Below are positions 1 to 8,548 of a stretch of 64,000 nt of DNA, piece after piece. The position numbers and the translations under genes are program-made. The stretch's first letter is position 1. Each line of letters begins with the position of its first letter. The notes under the pieces were generated by a model. That model did no database searches, was not told the DNA's origin, and saw only the letters and a list, made by a program, of their open reading frames with translations. The stretch covers positions 62,001-126,000 of the forward strand of contig NZ_JAHKPO010000018.1 of assembly GCF_018860365.1 (NCBI RefSeq), in the 5' to 3' direction. The stretch is from Arenibacter algicola. GTDB taxonomy: Bacteria > Bacteroidota > Bacteroidia > Flavobacteriales > Flavobacteriaceae.

Positions 1-1178
1 GATAGACCATAGGCTTGTTTTGCAATTTCCAACTCTTCATTTGTGGGGACTACCAAAACTTTGACTTGAGCCTTGTCACTACCAATTTCCCTTATGTTGG
101 AAGATTTTAACTCATTTTTAGAAGGGTCCATTGTTATGCCCAAATAGTCCAATTCGTTGCACACGAGACTTCTGAGCGTGCTGGAATTTTCACCAATGCC
201 GGCGGTAAAGACCAGGGCATCCAAACCGTTCATGGCTGCTGTATAGGCACCTATATATTTTTTTATGCGGTAGGCGTTCATTTCCAAGGCCAATTCACAT
301 TCAGGATTTCCGGATTGTGCTTTGGCTTCAATATCCCTTAGATCCATATGCCCCGTAAGCCCTAACATACCACTTTTTTTGGTGAGTAAAGTATTTACTT
401 CTTCCAGACCATAACCTAAATTATTTACCAAATAGAAGATAATAGAATGATCCAGGTCGCCACTTCTAGAGCCCATGATAAGTCCGTTGGAAGGGGTAAA
501 TCCCATGGAATGATCTATACTTTTTCCATCCCTTACAGCAGTGATACTGCAACCATGGCCCAGATGTATGGTAATTATCTTGGAAGATTTTAATTTTAAG
601 AAGGAAATTGCCTTCTCGGATACATATTTGTGACTGGTACCATGAAAACCAAAGGCTTGGATACGATGATCTGTATATAATTCATTGGGCAAAGCGTATT
701 TCTTGGCCTTCACTGGCATGGTCTGGTGAAAAGCGGTATCAAAAACGGCAATTTGTTTGGCAGTAGGAAAAGCTTCCTCTGCCAATATAATGCCTTCCAA
801 ATTATGTGGGTTGTGTAAAGGGGCCAATACAGAAAGTTCCCTTATTTTATCCTTTACCTCCTGTGTAATCACGGTGGTTTCAGAAAAGGTATTACCGCCA
901 TGCACTACCCTATGGGCGACAATCGCGATATCATTAACGTCTGCAATAACACCTTGGACGGAATCCATCAGGAGTGTGGCCATTTTCTTGAATCCGGCAC
1001 TGTGATTGGGAATCACCATCACCTCCTCAATATCCACGGTATTGGTTTTATACTTTACAGTTGCATTTTTGGAGCCGATTCGTTCTATTAAACCCTTGCC
1101 TATTACAAGCTCCGAAGGCATTTGAATCAATTGATATTTAATGGAAGAACTTCCTGCGTTTATGATCAGTATGTTCAT
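1..1178 (-). CDS. ackA: Acetate kinase (3' end beyond the window)
   Basis: Makes ATP and acetate from acetyl phosphate and ADP in the cytoplasm, the last step of acetate fermentation. The protein starts MNILIINAGSSSIKYQ, the phosphate-1 motif of the ASKHA acetate kinase family. Further in are VAHRVVHGG, FDTAFHQTMP, GFHGTSHKYVS, IHLGHGCSITA and FTAGIGENS, all hallmarks of the family. About 392 codons are visible and the frame is still open at base 1. Since acetate kinases are about 395-400 residues, only a few C-terminal residues are missing. The ATG at 1178 is the only sensible start. The gene follows pta by 24 bp on the same strand, so the two are probably one operon driven from upstream of pta. 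Confidence 0.97.
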   Translation of the reverse strand, partial: MNILIINAGSSSIKYQLIQMPSELVIGKGLIERIGSKNATVKYKTNTVDIEEVMVIPNHSAGFKKMATLLMDSVQGVIADVNDIAIVAHRVVHGGNTFSETTVITQEVKDKIRELSVLAPLHNPHNLEGIILAEEAFPTAKQIAVFDTAFHQTMPVKAKKYALPNELYTDHRIQAFGFHGTSHKYVSEKAISFLKLKSSKIITIHLGHGCSITAVRDGKSIDHSMGFTPSNGLIMGSRSGDLDHSIIFYLVNNLGYGLEEVNTLLTKKSGMLGLTGHMDLRDIEAKAQSGNPECELALEMNAYRIKKYIGAYTAAMNGLDALVFTAGIGENSSTLRSLVCNELDYLGITMDPSKNELKSSNIREIGSDKAQVKVLVVPTNEELEIAKQAYGL

Positions 1179-1202
1179 AGTTTTTGTTTTATTGGATTAA
1201 AA

Positions 1203-3296
1203 TTATAGGCCTTGTGCCTGTATGGCGGTGATGACTACAGTGTTATAGATATCCTCCACTGTACAGCCACGGCTTAGGTCGTTAACAGGTTTGTTTAGAC
1301 CTTGTAACATGGGGCCAATGGCCAGGGCACCTGTTTCCCTTTGAACGGCCTTATAGGTGTTGTTTCCAGTATTGAGATCTGGAAAAATGAATACACTGGC
1401 CTGTCCGGCCACTTCCGAATCCGGCAATTTACTCTTACCTACATTTATATCCACGGCTGCATCGTACTGTATGGGGCCTTCTACTTTTAAACCAGGTCGT
1501 TTTCTTTTGATAATATCTGTGGCTTTGCGCACTCTATCCACGTCTTCGCCCACTCCTGAAGCCCCGGATGAATAGGATAGCATGGCAATTTTGGGTTCTA
1601 TGCCGAAGGCCGTGCTGGTTGCCGCAGAAGAAATGGCTATTTCCGCCAATTGTTCAGCGGTGGGATTGGGATTAATGGCGCAGTCCCCAAATATGGTGAC
1701 ACGGTTGGGGAGACACATAAAGAACACGGAGGACACAATGGAGACCTCTGGTTTGGTCTTAATAAATTGTAAAGCCGGTCTTATGGTATGTTGTGTAGTA
1801 TGTGCTGCACCGGAAACCATTCCATCGGCATGACCTTTGTAGACCATCATGGTGCCAAAATAGGAAACATCCTCCATTAGATCTTTCGCCATGGCAAGGT
1901 TAACATTTTTTTCTTTTCGCAGTTCGTATAGGGTGGTGGCATAATCCATAAAATTGGGCGAAGATTTGGGGTCTATAATATCGAAGCTATTGGAATCCAA
2001 ACTTATATCCAATTCTGAAATTTTTGCCATTATTTGCTCCTTATCCCCCAACAATGTAATGGTGACGGCATTGGTGTCCAGAAGTTTTTTGGTAGCCTTC
2101 AGAATGCGTTCGTCATTTCCTTCCGGGAGGACAATATGTTTCATGGCCGATTTTGCCCGTTTAAGAAGATTGTACTGGAACATTCTAGGGGTAATTCCCT
2201 CAGCCTTAAAAGTAATAAGTCGCTCGGCTAATTCATTTGTGGGGACATATTTTTCAAATTCCTGTATGGAGGTGGCTATTTTTTCCTTGTTTTCTGGATA
2301 TATCCTGGGTTTAATGGTTCCTATGCGGTTGGTTACCGAAAAAGTACCATCGGCAACTGAAATGATAGGAATAATATCGGAAAGGCCCTCAATAAGTTTA
2401 ATGATGGAATCCTCCGGTAATAGTCCGCCTGTTAGAACTATACCGGATAGATTGGGGTAATTTCTGGAGATGTTGGCCTGTAAAGCCCCTAGAATAATAT
2501 CTGCCCTATCTCCAGGGGTGATGACCAAGCTATCCTTTTTTAAATGGGTGATGTAATTGCGGAGCTGCATGGCGCCCACGCTAAATTCACCGGCCTGATT
2601 GTTTATAAAATCTTCTCCGAACAAAACCTTGGCCGAAAGGGCCTGTGCAATCTCCTTTACGGTCGGATTTCCCAAAACAGGGTTCAAAGGGATAGCAGCT
2701 ATCAATACTTTTTTTGGCAGTTTTGTCTTGAGACCCGATACTGCCTGTTCCAAATTTTCTGGCTGTACCTTATTGGCAACGGTCAGTAGTACTTCTACTC
2801 CCTTTTCCCTAAAGGAATCATAAGCCATGTATATATTTCCGACCAATTCTTGAAGGGATTTGCCCATGCCGTTGGCAATTATAATTGCCGGAATTCCTAA
2901 ATTTTTGGCGATAAGCACATTAATGTCCCATTCTATGATGGCGCCCTCACCTGAAAAATCTGTTCCTTCCACCACTACAATGTCGAACCTATCCTCAATG
3001 GCCTTGTACTTATTGATGATATTACTTATAATTTCGTCATCCTTGTCCATATTTTTAAGTTGTACCACTTGGCTACGGGTATAGGCATAGGAATCCTCAA
3101 ATTTCTGGTCTACTTCAAAATGCTTTAGTACAGTATCTATATGGTCATCGATCCTGCCCTTTTCAAAGTCATCTATAATGGGGCGGAAATAACCCACTTT
3201 CGCGGTTTTTCCCAATAATAACTGCATCATGCCCAAGGATACGATAGATTTTCCGCTATTGGGCTCTGTAGTGGCAAGGTATATGGCTTTGCTCAT
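1203..3296 (-). CDS. pta: Phosphate acetyltransferase, long form
   Basis: Converts acetyl-CoA and phosphate to acetyl phosphate and CoA, feeding ackA. At 697 residues it is the long form: an N-terminal P-loop domain related to BioD/CobQ (TTEPNSGKS at residues 9-17), a middle DRTGG domain (about 215-320), and the C-terminal catalytic PTA_PTB domain (about 380-697). Catalytic-domain motifs include VLPEGNDERIL, DGMVSGAAHTT, FGDCAINPNP and SYSSGASG. The ATG at 3296 gives the complete family N-terminus. A Crp/Fnr-type palindrome is centred 86 bp upstream and shared with the divergent usp gene, suggesting induction under oxygen limitation or energy stress (inference). Confidence 0.97.
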   Translation of the reverse strand: MSKAIYLATTEPNSGKSIVSLGMMQLLLGKTAKVGYFRPIIDDFEKGRIDDHIDTVLKHFEVDQKFEDSYAYTRSQVVQLKNMDKDDEIISNIINKYKAIEDRFDIVVVEGTDFSGEGAIIEWDINVLIAKNLGIPAIIIANGMGKSLQELVGNIYMAYDSFREKGVEVLLTVANKVQPENLEQAVSGLKTKLPKKVLIAAIPLNPVLGNPTVKEIAQALSAKVLFGEDFINNQAGEFSVGAMQLRNYITHLKKDSLVITPGDRADIILGALQANISRNYPNLSGIVLTGGLLPEDSIIKLIEGLSDIIPIISVADGTFSVTNRIGTIKPRIYPENKEKIATSIQEFEKYVPTNELAERLITFKAEGITPRMFQYNLLKRAKSAMKHIVLPEGNDERILKATKKLLDTNAVTITLLGDKEQIMAKISELDISLDSNSFDIIDPKSSPNFMDYATTLYELRKEKNVNLAMAKDLMEDVSYFGTMMVYKGHADGMVSGAAHTTQHTIRPALQFIKTKPEVSIVSSVFFMCLPNRVTIFGDCAINPNPTAEQLAEIAISSAATSTAFGIEPKIAMLSYSSGASGVGEDVDRVRKATDIIKRKRPGLKVEGPIQYDAAVDINVGKSKLPDSEVAGQASVFIFPDLNTGNNTYKAVQRETGALAIGPMLQGLNKPVNDLSRGCTVEDIYNTVVITAIQAQGL

Positions 3297-3376
3297 GAAC
3301 TATTAATATTCTTTGAATTTATATAAACGATTCTTTTTCCAGTTGCGAAGTTCGGGCATAGAAAGATTACCATATA

Positions 3377-3388
3377 TGATAGAAGTCA
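3377..3388. promoter_or_regulatory. Crp/Fnr-type palindrome between pta and usp
   Basis: TGATAGAAGTCA (half-sites TGAT and GTCA, 4-bp spacer). With the centre at 3382.5, an element with its own centre 33 bp away is found on both sides: TAATTTTA at 3412-3419 reading towards usp (5 of 6 fixed bases of TAnnTTTG), and GAACTTCG at 3346-3353 on the minus strand reading towards pta (4 of 6). This suits an activator bound near -41 of two divergent promoters. The regulator is inferred, not seen. Confidence 0.6.
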
Positions 3389-3537
3389 TTTATAGATACG
3401 ACAATAGGTTCTAATTTTAACCAATCAAATTTGTTCCATTAACAATTTAACTTCTTAAAATAGCAAGTATCTTAGGATGTACTCCAATCGGATCTGTTGC
3501 TTGCAAGTTTTGCTGATAAATTACAATACATCATAAA

Positions 3538-4398
3538 ATGAAAACATTGCTTTATGCCACGGATTATTCTAAAAACTCGGTCTCTGCTTTGCAGTTGGCC
3601 TATAATTTAAGTCAGGACCTGGGAACTCGACTGGTGGTCACCCACACATTTAATTTACCTACTGTTTTGGGTGTGGAGGGACAGGATGACCGGCCTGTCC
3701 TTGAAGGGAATCCGTTTAAAATTCACCGTGCCCAGCTGGAAAAATTTTGCACAGAACACCTTGGAAGCAAGTGGGACAATCCCAAAATACAATTAGAGCC
3801 TGTACAGAACAGTTCGGTAATCAAAGGAATTATATCAAAGGCAGAAGAGTATCACGCCCAACTGATTGTGGTGGGTACTAAAGGAGCAAGTGGTCTTGAG
3901 GAAATGATCATGGGCAGTACCACCAAGAAACTCATAGAGAAAGCACCTTGTCCCGTAATTGCAATTCCCAATGATATATTGCCTAGAAATATGGATACCA
4001 TGGTTTATGCCACAGATTTTGAAGAGGAAGATATACATGCCATTCAAAAACTTTCCGAAATAGCCAAACCTTTAAAAGCCAAAATTAAGGTAGTGCATAT
4101 TTCAACGAACGAGGAATATGCGGGAGACTTATTAATGGAGTGGTTCAAGGAGATGCTCAAATCCAAGGTAGATTATCCAGAAATTGAGTTCGAACTATTG
4201 TTTTCGGAAGATGTATTTGATACCCTCAGAATCTATCTTGGGGTCGTAAATGCGGATATGGTAGTGATGCTGGAAAGGGAAAAGAAAGGATTTTTAAAAA
4301 AATGGTTCCATAGGGATCTAGTAAAAAAAATGGAGGATAAGGGCGAGATAATATTGATGAGCTTTAATGAACACAACCATAAAACCTTATTTTTTTAA
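3538..4398 (+). CDS. Universal stress protein, tandem Usp domains
   Basis: A 286-residue protein with two UspA folds in tandem, about residues 1-143 and 150-280. The first domain carries the ATP-binding signature G-x2-G-x9-G-S (GTKGASG from residue 113, ending MGSTTKKL) and the usual PCPVIAIP strand. The second starts MVYATDFEEEDI but lacks a clear ATP signature, so it may be structural only. Cytoplasmic; no signal peptide or membrane segment. Usp proteins of this kind support survival under energy limitation; in Pseudomonas aeruginosa similar proteins are needed for anaerobic pyruvate survival. It is divergent from pta-ackA across a shared palindrome, which fits that role (inference). The predicted 5' leader is about 115 nt. 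Confidence 0.93.
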   Translation: MKTLLYATDYSKNSVSALQLAYNLSQDLGTRLVVTHTFNLPTVLGVEGQDDRPVLEGNPFKIHRAQLEKFCTEHLGSKWDNPKIQLEPVQNSSVIKGIISKAEEYHAQLIVVGTKGASGLEEMIMGSTTKKLIEKAPCPVIAIPNDILPRNMDTMVYATDFEEEDIHAIQKLSEIAKPLKAKIKVVHISTNEEYAGDLLMEWFKEMLKSKVDYPEIEFELLFSEDVFDTLRIYLGVVNADMVVMLEREKKGFLKKWFHRDLVKKMEDKGEIILMSFNEHNHKTLFF

Positions 4399-4444
4399 GG
4401 GTATTACATGCTAGTTTACTGGGATTAGTCAAAGAATTCTTTAT

Positions 4445-4495
4445 TGATGCCTTACAGCTAGCTTTTACTTTTATTTCTAAAGCCGTGAGGCATCA
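4445..4495. terminator. Hairpin between convergent usp and glk
   Basis: The arms 4445-4459 (TGATGCCTTACAGCT) and 4481-4495 (AGCCGTGAGGCATCA) pair over 15 positions with two G-T pairs, around a 21-nt loop. It sits between two convergent gene ends, as a bidirectional transcription stop would. No strong T-tract follows on either strand, so a true rho-independent terminator is uncertain. Confidence 0.45.
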
Positions 4496-4499
4496 GACC

Positions 4500-5576
4500 T
4501 TAGTCCCATTGCAGAGCCATAGCGCCGTAATAAGCGGCCCCAAGAAGCGCCGTTTTTTCATTAAGGATTACCTTTACCGGTATCATTTCCAAGAGTGCGT
4601 TTAATCGCCCCGATTGTACAAAGTTGTTGTAGAATACGTCCCTTTTAATACCTGTTATTATTTTTGGTAAGATGCCCCCGCCTATATAAATACCACCCGT
4701 AGCCTTGAATTTTAGGGCAAGCTGTGACGCTTCTATAGCCAAGAACCTAATAAAAATATCCAAGGTTTCAACACAAACGGAATCTTTTCCTTCCATTGCC
4801 GTCCCGGTAATTACAGCAGAAGGATTGCCTTTGGACATTTGATTGCTCAGCCATTGTGGCTCCTTTATGCCACTTATTTGCCTCAAGAACACATATAGTT
4901 CCAAGATTCCGGGACCTGACAACAACCTTTCCCAGCTGACATGTTCATATTTTTTTTGGAAGTGTTGCAGAATTTCTATGTCCAATTCATTACGAGGACT
5001 AAAATCGCAATGGCCACCCTCACAGGCAAAGGGGTGGTAGTGCGATCCGTCCCAGAACATTCCTGCTTCCCCAAGTCCCGTACCAGGAGATATAAGTGCG
5101 GCATTGCCAGGTATATTTGTTCCGGACTTAAGTGTTTCGAAGTCTTTTTCTTGGAGCGCTGCCAGTCCGTAGGCATTGGCCTCCATATCGTTGATCAATG
5201 AAACAGAACGTATATGAAGTTCCCTACTAATTTCTCCGCTGTCAATTGCCCAAGGAAAATTAGTGCCATATACCTTGCCCCGAATTACGGGTCCGGCAAC
5301 ACCTAGACATATTCCATTTATCCTAGGCATGTCGTCCGTATGGAAGGTAGATACCATCTCCAAAAAGGATTTATATTTTTTAGTGGGATATGATTTTTCC
5401 TTCAAAGGAACCAGGTCTCCGTCCTGGATTTGAAAAAGGGCCAAATTTGTTTTAGTGCCTCCAACATCGGCGGCCAAAATTACTCCCTTATCCCGGGATA
5501 TGTTGGTATTCATAAAAGCTAAGGGAATCTCCCCTTCATGGATGGCGGGTAATGAAAATCTTTGAATATTGTCCAT
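4500..5576 (-). CDS. glk: Glucokinase (Glk family)
   Basis: Phosphorylates glucose with ATP in the cytoplasm. The 358-residue protein has the phosphate-binding motif LAADVGGTKTNLALF near residue 34, LGVAGPV, SLINDMEANAYGL (catalytic Asp), SPGTGLGEAG, and the EGGHCDF segment of Pfam Glucokinase (PF02685). The N-terminus is about 20 residues longer than in E. coli Glk; an internal Met at residue 22 (MNTNISRDKG) is an alternative start. It is the last gene of the minus-strand run ldhA-gpmA-pfkB-glk, with gaps of 12 to 80 bp, so it is probably co-transcribed with the glycolytic genes. A sugar kinase of slightly different specificity cannot be excluded. Confidence 0.93.
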   Translation of the reverse strand: MDNIQRFSLPAIHEGEIPLAFMNTNISRDKGVILAADVGGTKTNLALFQIQDGDLVPLKEKSYPTKKYKSFLEMVSTFHTDDMPRINGICLGVAGPVIRGKVYGTNFPWAIDSGEISRELHIRSVSLINDMEANAYGLAALQEKDFETLKSGTNIPGNAALISPGTGLGEAGMFWDGSHYHPFACEGGHCDFSPRNELDIEILQHFQKKYEHVSWERLLSGPGILELYVFLRQISGIKEPQWLSNQMSKGNPSAVITGTAMEGKDSVCVETLDIFIRFLAIEASQLALKFKATGGIYIGGGILPKIITGIKRDVFYNNFVQSGRLNALLEMIPVKVILNEKTALLGAAYYGAMALQWD

Positions 5577-5656
5577 AAAGTCTATCTTTTATACAATGGT
5601 TATGTTCTATTCCTGTAGTTTATTCTGAATCAAATTAAGTAATCCAAGGTTTACTT

Positions 5657-6601
5657 TCAAGTGTTTTTTTGTTCTAGGATCCATTTGTACAAATTATCGG
5701 CGTCATCCTTGTTGCACAATTGGGTACCTTCATGCATGGTAGCCGCTGTACCACAAGCTACCCCGTATTTTGCCATTTCGCTATAGGATTTGCCATTAAG
5801 CAAACTAACTACCATACCTGCCACCATACTATCACCTGCCCCTATGGTGCTTTTTTGCAGCACTGTGGGCGCTGGTATATGTTCTATGAGATCCTTGGTG
5901 GCCAATAGGGCTCCTTTCGGGCCCAAGGATACGACAAGTATCTCACAATCATGTTCCTTCAAAAACTTTTTGGCAAGGGGTTCCAATTCCATAGCTGAAA
6001 TTGATGTAACACCACACAAAGTGCTTAGTTCCCCTAGGTTGGGCTTTAGCATAAATACTCTGGATTTGGTAGCCTTAGCCAATGCCTCCCCGGAGGTGTC
6101 CAAAATAAAGTGCACTTTTTTACTTTTGGCTATTTCGGCCACCAGAACGTAGAAATCATCCGGTATTCCCGGAGGTAATTTACCGCTGGCCACCAAGTAA
6201 TCTCCTTCTTCCAGATTCTTTTCCAATTTTATTAGTAGGGCTTCCCACTCTTCCTTTTCAACCAGTGGTCCCGGCACTCCAAAGCGGTATTGTAAGTTGG
6301 TAGTGGTATCGGTAACAGCAAGATTATCCCTTGTCCATCCCTTAATGGGCACTACCATTTGATCAATACCTGCCTTGTCCAAAATTTGACTTAAATGTTC
6401 TACTGTAGGTCCGCCTGCCAGATACATGCAGAGTGATTTCTCTCCCAATTTTTTAAGGGCACGGGATACATTGATGCCACCACCTCCGGCATCGTAAGTT
6501 GGTGAGGTACAGCGTAGTTTGGTATTGGGGCTGATGCCTGCTACGGAGACACTTTTATCTATTACAGGATTTAAGGTAAGTGTTACTATTTTTTTGAGCA
6601 T
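5657..6601 (-). CDS. pfkB: 6-phosphofructokinase, PfkB (ribokinase) type
   Basis: Phosphorylates a sugar phosphate, most likely fructose 6-phosphate, in glycolysis. The 314-residue protein belongs to the PfkB/ribokinase fold: TLTLNPVIDKS at the N-terminus, AGGGGINVSRAL near residue 40, KGWTRDNLAV, SGKLPPGIP, VVSLGPKGAL, and the ATP/anion-hole motif STIGAGDSMVAGM with the catalytic Asp. It resembles E. coli PfkB throughout, including KLRCTSP and the C-terminal EGTQLCNKDDA. That favours PfkB over 1-phosphofructokinase or tagatose-6-phosphate kinase, although these cannot be fully separated by eye. It lies between gpmA and glk in the predicted operon. Confidence 0.88.
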   Translation of the reverse strand: MLKKIVTLTLNPVIDKSVSVAGISPNTKLRCTSPTYDAGGGGINVSRALKKLGEKSLCMYLAGGPTVEHLSQILDKAGIDQMVVPIKGWTRDNLAVTDTTTNLQYRFGVPGPLVEKEEWEALLIKLEKNLEEGDYLVASGKLPPGIPDDFYVLVAEIAKSKKVHFILDTSGEALAKATKSRVFMLKPNLGELSTLCGVTSISAMELEPLAKKFLKEHDCEILVVSLGPKGALLATKDLIEHIPAPTVLQKSTIGAGDSMVAGMVVSLLNGKSYSEMAKYGVACGTAATMHEGTQLCNKDDADNLYKWILEQKNT

Positions 6602-6646
6602 GTTGATTGAATTTTATGTTTTCCCATTTATTCGACTTAAATGGTG

Positions 6647-7336
6647 TTATTCTAATTTGTGATGTTCCGTTAAATTTTGGTTGCCGTCAAATTCATATAT
6701 ATGTGGTACGCCAGTGGGTACTTCTAAACCGGCTATATCTATAGAAGGAATATTACAAATGTAGCCAATAAGGGCACGTAGGGAATTACCATGTGCCGAA
6801 ACCATGACCGTCTTACCTTGTACCAAATTGGGAACTATTGCTTCGAAATAATAATTGACGACTCTTTTTGAGCTGTCCTCTAGCGATTCCCCCGATGGCA
6901 AGACTGCCGGGTCTACATTTTTGTAGTTCGGGTCGAATTTAGGATGTAATTTGTTGTTGGGACCCAATTTCGGAGGAGACTCATAATATCCGCGCCTTAT
7001 GGCCCAATATTTTTTTTCGCCCACCTCTTTTAAGGTCTCGTCCTTATTTTTACCCTGCCAATCACCGTAGTGCCTTTCGTTTAGTTTCCAATGATAGTAG
7101 GTATCTACATGCATTTGTTCACAATTGTCCAAAACGATCCAGGCCGTGCGTATGGCCCTTTTAAGATAGGAAGCAAAACATATATCGATGTTTATTTTAT
7201 TGCGTTTAATGATTTCGCCAGCATTTTTAGCTTCCTCCTTTCCTTGTGGTGAAAGGTCAATATTGGTCCAACCTGTGAAGATGTTTTCCAAGTTCCAAAG
7301 ACTTTGTCCATGTCTTATAAGAATCAATTTTCCCAT
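6647..7336 (-). CDS. gpmA: 2,3-bisphosphoglycerate-dependent phosphoglycerate mutase
   Basis: Interconverts 3- and 2-phosphoglycerate in glycolysis. The 229 residues are usual for GpmA. The start MGKLILIRHGQSLWN holds the phosphohistidine motif (RHG). LNERHYGDWQGKNKDE carries the catalytic Glu, RRGYYESPP is the substrate loop, and VSAHGNSLRALIG carries the second catalytic His. The ATG at 7336 begins the family N-terminus directly. It is 11 bp downstream of ldhA and 45 bp upstream of pfkB. Confidence 0.96.
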   Translation of the reverse strand: MGKLILIRHGQSLWNLENIFTGWTNIDLSPQGKEEAKNAGEIIKRNKINIDICFASYLKRAIRTAWIVLDNCEQMHVDTYYHWKLNERHYGDWQGKNKDETLKEVGEKKYWAIRRGYYESPPKLGPNNKLHPKFDPNYKNVDPAVLPSGESLEDSSKRVVNYYFEAIVPNLVQGKTVMVSAHGNSLRALIGYICNIPSIDIAGLEVPTGVPHIYEFDGNQNLTEHHKLE

Positions 7337-7347
7337 TTATCATTAAT

Positions 7348-8337
7348 TTAAAGGACTTCATTTTTACAAGGAAGGCCTTGCTCCAGGGAATCCAGATTTT
7401 CAAAGGTGGTTTGTGCAATATTGCCTAGGGCGGTATCTGTTAAAAAAGCCTGGTGGCTGGTAATCATTACATTTCTGAGGGTCATTAAACGCGCTATCAT
7501 ATCGTCCTGAAGTATATCTTCGGAATGGTCTTCAAAAAATAAGCCTTCTTCCTCTTCATAAACATCCATTCCATAATAGCCAATTTGTTGGGATTTAAGG
7601 CCGTTAATAACATCTTGGGTATTTACCAATCCCCCTCTACCGGTATTGATTAGCATTACCCCCTTTTTCATTTTGCCGATCTGGGCTTCGTTTATTAGAT
7701 AATGTGTTTGTTCCATCAAAGGGACATGTAAGGAAATAATATCGGATTGGCTGCACAAGGTATCCAAATCGGTATAGGTGGCCTTGCATTCTTCTACCAG
7801 GCTTTGGTCTTTCATGTCATCGTAAGCCAGAATATGACATCCAAAACCATGTAGAATTTTAGCTACGATTCTTCCAATTTTTCCGGTACCGATAATTCCC
7901 ACGGTTTTTCCGTGCATATCAAAGCCTACCAAGCCGTCCAGCGAAAAATTCATTTCCATTATGCGGTAATGGCTTCGTATCAATTTACGGTTCAAGGCCA
8001 AAATTATGGCTACAGTAAATTCGGCGATGGCATTGGGGGAATAGTCCGGTACCCGGACAACCCTCAGACCTAAGGATTTAGCATGGGTTATATCTACGTT
8101 GTTATATCCAGCTGATCGTAATGCAATATATTTAACCCCCATTTCATGGAGCTTGTCCAAAACAGGAGCAGAACCATTGTCCTGTGTGAAGATGCAAATG
8201 CCTTCACAGTCTTCTGCCAAAACTGTAGTATCTAGGGTAAGATAGGAATCCAACAATTTTAAATCATGTTTATTTGCATTGGCCTTGATTAAATATTCCT
8301 TCTCAAATTTGTGTGTATTAAAAACTGCTACTTTCAT
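7348..8337 (-). CDS. ldhA: D-lactate dehydrogenase, 2-hydroxyacid dehydrogenase family
   Basis: Reduces pyruvate to D-lactate with NADH, a fermentative redox sink. At 329 residues it equals E. coli LdhA in length and has the same opening MKVAVFNTHKFEKEYL. Motifs: RSAGYNNVD (active-site Arg region), NAD-binding GIIGTGKIGRIVAKI, NTGRGGLVN, GMDVYEEE (catalytic Glu) and TSHQAFLTDTAL (catalytic His). It is the first gene of the predicted operon ldhA-gpmA-pfkB-glk. A near-perfect TGAT-N4-ATCA palindrome is centred about 80 bp upstream of the ATG, which suggests an oxygen- or redox-responsive promoter (inference). Confidence 0.94.
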   Translation of the reverse strand: MKVAVFNTHKFEKEYLIKANANKHDLKLLDSYLTLDTTVLAEDCEGICIFTQDNGSAPVLDKLHEMGVKYIALRSAGYNNVDITHAKSLGLRVVRVPDYSPNAIAEFTVAIILALNRKLIRSHYRIMEMNFSLDGLVGFDMHGKTVGIIGTGKIGRIVAKILHGFGCHILAYDDMKDQSLVEECKATYTDLDTLCSQSDIISLHVPLMEQTHYLINEAQIGKMKKGVMLINTGRGGLVNTQDVINGLKSQQIGYYGMDVYEEEEGLFFEDHSEDILQDDMIARLMTLRNVMITSHQAFLTDTALGNIAQTTFENLDSLEQGLPCKNEVL

Positions 8338-8410
8338 TATTTGGATTACAGACCACTAATAGGTGTTCTATTTCAATTTCAAAGGAAGTAATTAAGAGGC
8401 TTATCTAATA

Positions 8411-8422
8411 TGATATTAATCA
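8411..8422. promoter_or_regulatory. Crp/Fnr-type palindrome upstream of ldhA
   Basis: TGATATTAATCA, with perfect inverted half-sites TGAT/ATCA and a 4-bp spacer. The minus-strand box TTCCTTTG at 8380-8387 (5 of 6 fixed bases of TAnnTTTG) has its centre 33 bp downstream of the palindrome centre, and the ldhA ATG lies 80 bp from that centre. The layout matches that upstream of ppsA. Confidence 0.65.
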
Positions 8423-8548
8423 TTATACATGTGGCAATTACCACATTATTTCGGCACTGAAAGTATAATTTTAAGCCAGTATGGGCTAATGGGCCTAATA
8501 GCCACTAATCAGGTATTTAATATTTTTTAAAATACCCTGGTAGGTTGT

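Noticed and set aside
757-1091. Open plus-strand frames opposite ackA, and similar frames opposite most large genes
   Set aside because: They lie antisense inside genes with strong family matches and have no domain, signal peptide or promoter of their own.
4445-4495. Riboswitch or other regulatory RNA upstream of a gene
   Set aside because: The hairpin lies between two convergent gene ends, so there is no downstream gene for it to control.
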